A stretch of 64,000 nucleotides of DNA from Serendipita indica DSM 11827 (Eukaryota; Basidiomycota; Agaricomycetes; Sebacinales; Serendipitaceae), in the NCBI GenBank assembly GCA_910890315.1, contig CAJVGD010000052.1, forward strand, positions 62,001 through 126,000, read 5' to 3'. The position numbers and the translations under genes are program-made. This document shows, piece after piece, positions 26,016 to 35,649 of the stretch; position 1 is the first letter of the stretch, and each line of letters opens with the position of its first letter. The notes below the pieces were generated by a model. That model had not been told where the DNA came from. It ran no database searches and saw nothing but the letters and a program-made list of their open reading frames with translations.

Positions 26016-28115
26016 GCGCCGACCAAGTTCTCTGAGCATTGCACTCCACAGGACAAAATCTTTCACTCATTCCCATCTCCATCAAACATATCAGGTGGAG
26101 GGAGTAGTAGTAGTAGCGGTAGCCTTGGGGAAATGGCAACGGAAATGGCGGATCTATGCAACAACCCGCCGCGACGATCCAAGAGTATAGGTCAGGGGAC
26201 ATAACATGCAGAGAAGGACGTCTTCTTCCGCCTCTTCCATGTCTATCAGACTATCACCAGCTAGGAAAAGTGCCAGTTTAGATAAAGTCATGCTGGAGGC
26301 GAAGGAGACGCCCTACGCGACAGACAGGCTTTGCCGCGCAAGTGGCAAAGATGAAGGAACCTAGGCAGACTATAGGTATTTCATCTCCGAATGGGTCTGA
26401 GAGCGACCTCTCTACTGCGTCTAATGGACGGACTACCCCAGATTTGGTCAACCAGAGAGGATCAGAGGACGACATAGATGCCCTGGCCGTGGACCCGGAC
26501 CATAGCGTACATTCGTCACCCATGAAGGACTCGAGTCCTGCGAGATCTGCAGAGCCACTCTCGTCATTCTCTCGAGCGACCGGCGCGTGGAGAATTGTTG
26601 ACCCTTTCTTTCGCTCACAGTGCAACCATCTCAAACATGCGAGGCTACTCCGCGTGCAGAACGAACTCAATGCTCCCGTTCTTGACTCGGAGACAAAGTC
26701 GGAAACCGCATTCCCTCGATTGGTCCAATCTACCTCAGATCTCTCTTCGAGACTACGTCTCACCATTTCCAACGCAGGATCGTCCCCAGCTCGCAAGCGA
26801 CAGACACGCCACTGGATGGGCGAATGGGCCGCTTCCATTGTGAATACCGAACCCAAACATTGGGCTGGTCGGTTCCCCGAGTCTGTCGAGGGTGATGGTG
26901 AACTACCTATCCCGGATACGGACATTTACGGGAGCGATCACGCAGCTGATACCACGCTCGTTGCATCGCGGCCTTCGTCTGTTGTGGGCTAAGCTCCGAT
27001 TGGGATGCCAATCGAAGGAAGGTCACGATCTGGTTCTACTATGATGGCGAATGGAGATATGATGCTAGTTGAAAGTTTTGGAGGCAACGAGCAAGGCGAA
27101 GGATTGGCGGGCATGATGGATCTTGACATGGCCGTACGTCATTTCATCATCTTATGTCACTACTAATCCATTTGTAGTCAAACATGAGCTCTCCGGTGTC
27201 GACACCGCTGACGACCAATTGGAGGGAACCAGCGCCATTCTTCCAATCCAAGAAGCGTAAATGTACGCTGTCGATCGTGCTTTTCGATTGCTGATACTCA
27301 TTGGTCTCAGTGACTGCGGATCAAGACAAGATTGAATATCAACCTCAAGCGAAGAAGCGCAAAGGTCTCTCGCCATATGGTGCTCCGATGACCCTCCAAG
27401 CAGGCACGTCAAGCCCACTCTCCAACTCTGGGTCCGGATCTTTTGTGTTTCCACCCCCAAAGTCTCCTCTTCACTTGAACGGTGCCTCTCTCCAATTGTC
27501 GATGACCGCCATGCCAAACGCATCGCTTGGTAGCTTTGGATTTCCTAACAACAATAACAACGGGGTACATCAGCATCGCAAGTCGGGTTCGATCTCGATG
27601 GCATGGTCGAGGCCTGGTTCTGCTCACTCTAGCCCCTTCTTCGTCCGACGAGCAGCCACTCGAATATGCCAGCGCCACCGAGCGGAATGCTTCTAGGACC
27701 AACACTTCTTTCAAACAGTACGACCGCAACGCCGTCAGAGAATGGAGATGGGTTCAACTTTACGTTTTCGTCTTCAAATGGCAGGAACATGGCAGGTGCG
27801 GCGATCAATCAGGGTACTGGAGATAACTTTGGGCATGGAGGTGCTCCTCAGATGACACAGGGTGGTGTACAGCAAGGCTTTCCTTCGTACACACCTGGTG
27901 CGCAGCTTGGACAATACGGCGCACCCGTCACGTCAAGCCCAAGTGCGCGTCCAATGATGAAATTGCCTACCCGCGCATTAGGGGCAAATGGAGTTGGTTT
28001 TGGTTTTGGTGCGATCTCTCATCCGCCATCTCTTCCTGCGGGGACTCAGCAGCCACAGCATGATGGCGGTGTGGTTGGTCTATCGCTGAACCCGTCGATA
28101 ATGTATAGGCTCTAG
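25867..28115 (+). pseudogene. Decayed copy of the Ser-rich gene (module 2)
   Basis: This aligns along its length with 17939-20219, keeping exon order and intron positions. The 3-prime half is almost identical; for example the last exon still encodes QAKKRKGLSPYG and the same Gly/Asn-rich end. The 5-prime third is worn: the start codon is altered, the frame is lost in the Ser/Gly-rich stretch near 26,070-26,200, and the codon matching CAA of the whole gene is TAA near 26,990. An internal reading frame (26342-26992) remains but is not a whole gene. The contrast between worn front and well-kept back suggests either a young 3-prime part or correction by conversion from module 1. Confidence 0.8.
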
Positions 28116-28224
28116 GTCATAAAGTTGTAGAATACATTCCGAAAACTATCCGACACTGTTTGTCTCATATAGTGAATAAATGCTACACAAGGACGCTCAT
28201 TGTCAAGGTGATGCATGAGTGCCA

Positions 28225-29636
28225 TTATCCAGAACCCTGAAGCTGCAAAGCACGCACATCTTGTCGTATCCTCTTCGCCTCCTCCGTTTTCCCGCGATTA
28301 TCCAAGATAAAGGCGAGGTTGTTCATCACGGTGATGGTATTGGGATGTCCTGACATGTTGAGCAACAGAGCGAGCGTATCTCTCTGCATCTTTTCGGCTT
28401 CATCCAACCGACCACGACCATACAAGATCGCTGCAAGGTTGCTCATTGCGGCGATGGTGTGGGGATGGCGTGGTCCAGAGATCTCGAGCCGCAGAGTGAG
28501 GGTGTCTCGCCCCATCTTTTTAGCTTCGTCCAATCGACCACACTTATTCAGTGTAATTGCAAGGACGTTCTCTAACCACATCAAGTCTCTATTCTTCGGT
28601 TTGTGAGACCGTTGAAGGGTTGTGTGAACAGTCTCCAGCAGCTCCCGACATGCTGTCCAGCTCCCCAAAGCACCATAAAGCTTGTAGAATGCCAGTACCC
28701 ATGCGATTTCTTTGTTTTGACCGACAGTGGGATGCTGTTGGCATGGGGAAGCAAGTCCCACAGATCAGCATTGCTTCCCTCTGATGGCCAGATTGAACCC
28801 AGTACCAGCTGTGTTGTTATGCAACAATAGCGTTTGCAATCCGCTTCACCAAGTGAATCCTCGATATAAGTCTGGAGTAGAGGGTGAATGGTATAAGATA
28901 ACCCGTCCGTCGAAACGTTGATAAATGATGCTTGTGAGGACGAGTGGATGATTTCCTGGAACTTAATTTCGTTCCATGTCTTGCCAAAGATCTTCCGCAG
29001 CTTTGTGATGAACTTTCTGTCACTCCAAGGCGGGCGGTAGCTATTTAAGACTGTGTACGTGGCAAAGCCTGACATTATCGATCGCTTAAAGAGGATAGTT
29101 GGAATACGCGAGTGGTTGAGGAATGCACATAGCTTTAGGAACTTCTGTGTCTTTCTCGGCAGCTGGTGGAATGATAGATTGAATGCGGTGTATGTCGAGG
29201 ACGTGTATCCTGAGCCAATATCCGGCCGCTTACGCAGAAGTTCACTCCGATGTTCCTGAAACATCTCAAGGTACGTATCAAGCCGCCGGGTATCGCGAAT
29301 ATAAACCCCTGCTTGAGTGATCGCAAGCGCCAGCATCCCAAGCTCCCTCACGATTTCGAGAGACTTGGTATCAGAAGCAGGCATTATTTGTGCGATTGTA
29401 TGAAGGAGGTTCACCGCCTCGCTCTCCTCAAGATCACCGACAGGAACTGCACCGTCCAGCGCGTAGTTGGCGCATTGGCCATTTCGTGTTGTGATGATAA
29501 CCGCTCCATGAGTTGAATTAGTGAGGTATGGTCGAAGGTTGAGTTCTGGTGAGTCGGCGTTGTCGACGAAGAGAAGCCATCCCTTCTCCTTGGCCATCAA
29601 GGTACGCTCATTCCACGCTTGAACCACGTTGGCCAC
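28225..29636 (-). pseudogene. NLR 2: truncated NLR remnant
   Basis: This is the back half of an NLR related to its neighbours. The ATPase part starts only at the Walker B-like block KGWLLFVDNADSPELN; the P-loop and the hydrolase-like part are missing. It continues through ITTRNGQC, GMLALAITQAG and the winged-helix-like stretch to just two TPR units and the usual cap (GKTEEAKRIRQD). Two overlapping frames (28581-29636 and 28225-28761) carry the protein, so the frame is broken near 28,700. It lies tail to tail with the decayed Ser-rich copy 110 bp away. The lost front adjoins a scrap of Ser-rich gene at 29.69 kb, so a deletion removed the head-to-head part of the module. Confidence 0.8.
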
Positions 29637-29689
29637 AAAATTAAATACACGATTTCAATCATTTCAAGATGCCCAACGTTTCTTAACAT

Positions 29690-29930
29690 GCGCAATGGAC
29701 GTGCTGGTGCTCGATCCCGGGAGGTACGAGTATAGTAGACGACGTAGATGGCCTTCAGGCCGAGGTGACAGTATTAGAAACATGAAATTAACTATATGCT
29801 CATAGCCTGGTCTGATACACACTATCATGCCATCCCTCCTTGCCAAAGCCACTGCGACTCGACGAGCGCAGTCGCAAATGGAAGGCTCACCCGTCGACTT
29901 TAGACCATCACATAAGTTCATTGTATAATG
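29690..29930 (+). pseudogene. 5-prime scrap of the Ser-rich gene with its NLR-side flank (module 3)
   Basis: The stretch 29,700-29,830 resembles the shared head-to-head region (a CGATCCCGGGAGG-like block, ACGTAGATGGC, and CACTATCATGCC before the start). Then 29,830-29,925 matches the first codons of the Ser-rich gene, including ATGGAAGGCTCACCCGTCGA against ATGGAAGGTTCACCTATGGA in the whole copy. The match stops soon after. It is the fourth trace of that gene and shows that module 3 once had the same layout. Confidence 0.6.
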
Positions 29931-30075
29931 CTCTATGCTCATCCGCCCTAAGCCATTCAGAAGACATGCCCGGCCTATCAAACTGAAGGAACACAGATTG
30001 TATTATCTATAATTACAAGTCTATTTCAACGATTCGTTCATGGGACTAGTGGGCTACGATCACGCCCACAGTTTC

Positions 30076-33000
30076 TTACAAATTGGGACGAGACTGAGCC
30101 GTGATGACTTCGATAAGTAGTTTCGATTGCTGAGTAATAGGGTGATCTTCGCCTAACACCTCACGGCGCATTGTCTGCGTCTCTCTCAGAAGCTGGAGAG
30201 CCTCCTCGCGCTGACCAAGAAGGCACAACGTGAAAGAGAGTGCGAATGACGTTTTGAGAGTGTCTGGGTGCCGCTGGCCGGAGATTTCGAGTCGTAAAGC
30301 AAGAGCGTCTCGCTGTAGCTTTTGTGCTCCGTCAAACTGACCAAGATCACACAAGGTAGACGCGAGATTGATCATTGCACGGATGGTACCACGATTCTTC
30401 GGTCCAAATATCTCGAGTCGTAGAGCGAGCACATCCCGTTGCATCTTTTCCGCTTCATCCAACTGACCGCGATCAGCCAAGGTGGCCCCAAGATTGCTCA
30501 TTGCAATGATGGTATCGGGATGAACTGGTCCAGATATCTCGCGTTGCAGAGAAAGCACATCTCGCTGCAACTTTTCCGCTTCTTCCAATTGACCAAGGTC
30601 CCCCAATGTCGCCGCGAGATTGCTCATGGCGACTATAGTATCAGGGTGCCGTGGTCCATACATTTCAAGCTGTAGATCAAGCATGTCTCGTTGCATTTTC
30701 TCCGCTTCTTCTAATCGACCACTCTGTTGGACGGCATTGGCAAGTTTGATCTTGACCCATGTCACGCCTTCATGTTCTTTGGCGTGGCTCAAGTGAAGTG
30801 AGGTAAGAACAGACTCTAACAGCTCCTGGCATATCGCCCAGCTTCCTATAGACTCATAAAGTGTATGGAACGCCAGTGCACAAGCCACATTCTCCGATTG
30901 TATCGACCGAGGGATACTGTTGGCATGCGGAAGTAGCTGCCAAAACTCAGCGTTGCTTCCCCATGGCCGGATTGCACCCAACAAGAGTTGTGCCGTCACA
31001 CGGCAATAACTTCTGTTATCCGTCTCGTCAAGAGAATCCTTGATATATGTCTGGAGTAGAGGATGGATCCCGTAAAATAACCCGTCCGTTGAGACGTTTA
31101 TAAACGATGCTTGTGAGGCCGAGTCGACGATGTCTTGGAACGCAAACTCGTCCCATGTATCGCTAAAGATCTCCCGCAGCTTTGAAATGAAAGCCGTGTC
31201 ACTCTCTGGCGGAGTAAAGTTCGTCCGGACTATATATGTGGTGAAACCGGACATTGTCGATTGTTTAAACAGAGTGGACGGAATGAATGAATGATGAAGG
31301 AACGCACAGAGCTTCAAGAACTCCTGCGACGTTCTCTGTAATTTATGAAATGATAAATCGAATGCGGTGTATGTCGAGGACGTGTAATCGGAGCCAATAT
31401 CTGGCTGCTTGCTCAGAAGTTGATTTCTGTGCTTGCGAAATGTCTCCAGGTAGGTGTCGAGGCGCCGCGTCTTGCGAATGTACACTCCTGCTTGAGTGAT
31501 AGCAAGTGCCAGCATCCCTAGCTCTCTCGCAATCTCCAAAGATTCGGCTTTAGATGCAGGTGCCATGCCGGCAATTGTGTGGAGGAGGTCCACCGCCTCG
31601 CTTTCCTCGAGGCCGCCAACTGGAACCGCTCCATCAGGAGCATAATTGATGCACTGAGCGTTTCTTGTGGTGATTAAAACTGACCCATGAGTCGACGTAG
31701 GGAGGTACGGACGAAGGTTGAGTTCTGGTGAGTCTGCATTGTCGACGAAGAGCAGCCATCCCTTCTCCTTGCCATCGAGATGTGCGACCGCATTCTTCCA
31801 CGTCATTTTACTATACTCGGGACCCAAGCACCGAATAGATCTCTCCAAGTCCATTTCCAGTTGATTTTGGCTGGAAGCGTCGACGAAGATCACTCGAGTG
31901 AAGCTAGTTAAAGGTCAGATCTGCTCGATTCAGCACCCAGATTATATACCGAGCTTCATTCTCTTGAATCCAGTTTGTCGCGAGTTGCGTTTTGCCAGCG
32001 CCTCCAATGCCGTGTAGTATACATCGCGGCTGATGTTTGACCGGACCGTCTGGAAGTAACTTCTGCGTGACGAGGATTTGGACATGGTTGCGCTCGATGT
32101 AGTTTCTTGAAACAGGTGGACGGGATTTTGGCAACACGGTCTCGTCAGAGGCGGGCTCCTCATTTGCAGCACCTATGGATCGATTAGATGAGTACAAAAC
32201 ATAAAATGGAGACCAACTGCGATATTTTTCCTCTTTCACCCACTTTTTCTTAACCTCCACAGGCGCATTATCGACGTAGTCTCTGAGATAGTGGAGAACC
32301 GTTTGATAGTTGTTCTTGTCTTTGGCTGCGAATCTGACCAGATTACGATGGTCGGCAGGGAGTACGATGGTTGTCGCATTACGATCGCCCGCAATTACGG
32401 CCGAGTGATACGGAACATTCTGATTGTCTATGAGCGACCATTCGCGAATATGAATATAAACTTACCAGTCCTTTTGTTGTATATCCTCCAGTAAAGAAGA
32501 TGCTGTTGATGTTCGCGCTTGCCTCGACATAGAGACTCTGTACGTTCTCGAGTTCAGACGAGTTTGACCGAAGATCCTTGAGGATAATGTCTGTTGTCTC
32601 CATATACACCGACGCTAGGCGATTGACGGCTTCAACAAGGGTAGTGTCGGTGCCCGAATGCGGAGTTCCAAAGAATAAGATTGCATGGGTGGAGATGAGA
32701 ATATCCCGGAGGTCGCATTTCGACTCCAATGATTGATTGTGACAGATTACCAGAGCCTTATCGCGAGTGTTTAGTAGCTGGCTTGAAGTGTACCCAATGC
32801 TACGCACCCATTTGAGAATGATGCCTCCTAGATCATGTGCAACAAAGATAATGGGTCGCTATCAATATGTTAAAACGAGTTCTCATACAAGGCGGAAGCA
32901 CTGACTCGAGGAGTGACCTTGCGTTTCCTGGAAAGTGCCTTGGCGAATCCATCGGCATGTCGGCGCATCGTCTGGGTTGAGACACACTCGTGACTACGAG

Positions 33001-33378
33001 CATCAGCGTCGTAGCCGTATGTCAGGACTCGAGCATTGGACAAGTCTGTGGGCAAGAAGTCGCGCAGCCATAAGCTTCCTTGATCTGTCGTCCAGGTCCT
33101 TTCTCTGTGTCCTTGCAATCCATGGATGGCGACAATACTGATGAGGTAGGCTCAGCTGCGGCGAACACGTGCGATAGATGGGTGTCTTACTCGACGATAG
33201 GATCAGTTCCGGAAGCAAGTTCTAGGAAGTCGAGCTCATCTACTTTTGAGATGGGCTCCGATGTCGATGGCCTCGGGCTGTTGGAATTGGCATCCAATGT
33301 CGCGGATTTGTTTGTGTTCTTCGAAGATTTCTGAGAAGGACGGAAGACATTCCTCAAACGCGAGTGAAAACTGGACAT
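30076..33378 (-). CDS. NLR 3: hydrolase-like, NB-ARC, short TPR receptor
   Basis: Same build and exon pattern as NLR 1, from ATG 33378 to the stop at 30076. The N-terminal exons are nearly identical to those of NLR 1. The nucleophile elbow again reads FVAHDLGG with Asp for Ser. The P-loop GIGGAGKTQL lies near 32,000, and WLLFVDNADSP and LITTRNAQC follow. It differs at the C-terminus: only five TPR units, well diverged from one another, and a different end (REVLGEDHPITQQ, then IEVITAQSRPNL) in place of the cap shared by NLRs 1, 2 and 4. It may keep an older, unexpanded form of the repeat region. Function as a recognition receptor is inferred from architecture. Confidence 0.83.
30079..30720 (-). 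repeat. Five diverged TPR units (NLR 3)
   Basis: Five 42-residue TPR units start with GRLEEAEKM, GQLEEAEKL, GQLDEAEKM, GQFDGAQKL and GQREEALQL. Unlike the arrays in NLRs 1 and 4, adjacent units differ at many positions, so recent unit-by-unit expansion has not occurred here. Confidence 0.85.
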
Positions 33379-33850
33379 TATTCACGATTAATGGTTGGGT
33401 CCCAGGTCATTCGCTGGCCAGCGTCTAATGGCTGCGTCCAAGCCACTGAGCGCTGTTTGCACAAGGACTTCATTCCCGACCAAAGAACTTTGGCCGTCCT
33501 CCGCATTACGCACCGTCTGGACAAAGGCAAGCTCGAAATATTTCAGTCTTGGACCCCACATGGACATACCGACGTTCGATCCCGGGAGGGCAAGCACCGT
33601 GGACCACGTAGATGGCTTGTGCAGGCGGATATGGCGATTGAAAGTGGATACATCTGTCAACTGTGGTCCCTAGAATCATATCCTATACACTATCATGCCA
33701 CTTCTCACCGAGTTCGGCAATAGAAGGCTCACCTGTCGACTATAGTTCACCACCCGGGATGGGCTCCTCAAGAATTTCCCGGTATACGACCTCGACCACA
33801 CACTCCCGCGTAGCCCAGTCGCCGACTGCTGCACATCTACAACACCGCAC
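32528..33850. repeat. Recent segmental duplicate, copy 2 (partner 24693-26015)
   Basis: Nearly identical to 24693-26015 across NLR N-terminal exons, head-to-head intergenic DNA and the first codons of the decayed Ser-rich copy, with only scattered substitutions and single-base indels. The neighbouring ATPase and TPR parts of NLRs 1 and 3 are much more diverged. Confidence 0.8.
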
Positions 33851-35527
33851 GCGTTGACCAAGTTCTAAGCATTGCGCTCGATAGGACCATGGCAAGTCTT
33901 TCACCGGTTTCCCATCTCCATCAAATATCTCAGATGGTGGGACTAGTAGTAGCGGTAGTCTTGGAGGAAATGGCAGCGGAAATGGCGGATCTATGCAACA
34001 ATCTGCCGCGACGATCCAAGAGTATAGGTCAGGAGACATAACAGGCAGAGGAAGGGCGTCCTCTTCCGCCTCTTCCATGTCTATCGGACTATCACCGGCC
34101 AGGAGGAGTACAGGTTTAGATGAAGCCGGGCTCGAGGCAAACAAAGAGACGCCCAACGCGAAACGACAGACAGGGTTTGCCGTCCAAGTGGCGAAGATGA
34201 AGAGATATAGACAGATCATGGGTATGTCGGGTCCGAACAGGTCAGAGAGCGACCTCTATACTGTGTCGAATGGGCTGCTTCCAATTCAGATATCGAACCC
34301 AAGCATTGGGCTGGTCGGTTCCCCGAGTCTGTCAAGGGGTGATGGCGAACTACCCGGCCAGGATACGGAAAGGGAGGGGAACGATCATGCGAGTGATAAT
34401 TATAAGACGCTTGTTGCCTTCGTCTGTTCTGGGCCAAGCTCTGATTAGGATGCCGATCCACGAAAGTTCCCGATCAGGCTCAACTATGACGGCGAATGGA
34501 GATATGATGCTGTTTGGGGATTATGGAGGCAACGAGCAAGGTGAAGGATTGGCAAGCGTGGTGGATCCTGACATGGCCGTATGCCGTTTCATCATCTCAA
34601 GTCACTACTAATCTACTCATCGTCAAACATGAGCTCTCCAGTGTCGAGGCCGCTGACGAATTGGAGAGAACCAGCCCCTTTCTTCCAATCCGAGAGGCGT
34701 AAATGTATGCTGCCGATCGCTCTTTTTCGATTGCCGATACTCATTAGTCTCAGTGACCGCGGATCAACATAAGATTGGTTATCAGCCTCGAGCAAAGAAA
34801 CTAAACGTATGGTGCTCCGACGACTCTCCAAGCGGGCACGTCAAGCCCACTCTCCAACTCTGCATCTAGATCATTCTTATTCTCACCACCAAAGTCTACA
34901 TTCATTTGAACGGTGCCTCTCTCCAATTGTCGATGACAGCCATGCCAAACATATCGTTTGGCTGCTTTGGGTTTCCCAATAACAACAGTAACAGACTCCA
35001 TCAGCATTCCAAGTAGAGTTCGATATCTATGGAGTGGCCCAGGCCCGGTTCTGCTCGCTCTGGTCCTTTCCTGCGTCCGACAAGCAGTCATTCAAGCATG
35101 CTAGCGCCGTCGAGTGCAATGATTTTAGGACCAAACCTTCTTTCAAAAAGTACGGCCGCAACGCCATCGGAGAATGGAGACCGGTTCAACTCTACATTTT
35201 CGTCTACAAACGGCAGGAACATGGCAGGCGTGGCTATCAACCAGAATAGTGTAGAGAACTTTGGGTATGGGGGTTCTCAGATGGCACAAGGAAAGTGCAC
35301 AACAGAGACTCGCTTCATAAGCGCCTGGTATACATCTCGGACAATACGGCGCACCCGTCACATCGTGCCTCAGTGCTCGTCCGATGATGAGGTTGCCTAC
35401 CCGCGCTGTGGGGGCAAACGCAGTTGATTTTGGTTTTGGTACAATGTCTCATCCACCGCCACATGCTGCAGGGACTCTGCAGCCACGGCTTGATGGCGGT
35501 GTTATTGGTCTATCGCTGAACCCTTAG
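33702..35527 (+). pseudogene. Decayed copy of the Ser-rich gene (module 4)
   Basis: This can be aligned with 17939-20219 from its start region to its last codons, but it is more worn than the module 2 copy. Stretches such as QVAKMKRYRQIMGMSGPN and the intron 3 region are still clear. A large part of the exon 1 to exon 2 region is missing (the sequence passes from the GMSGPN block almost directly to the region matching 18940). Several frame breaks and stop codons occur in the last exon. It ends 122 bp from the stop of NLR 4, tail to tail. It is unlikely to make a full protein. Confidence 0.8.
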
Positions 35528-35649
35528 GTGATGCATAGGCTCTGGCTTGCAACGTTGTAGAATATATTACGAAAGTCTACCCAACATTGTTCGTCTCATA
35601 TACTGTAGTAAATAAATGCTATACAAGGACGCTCATTGTATGAGTGCCA

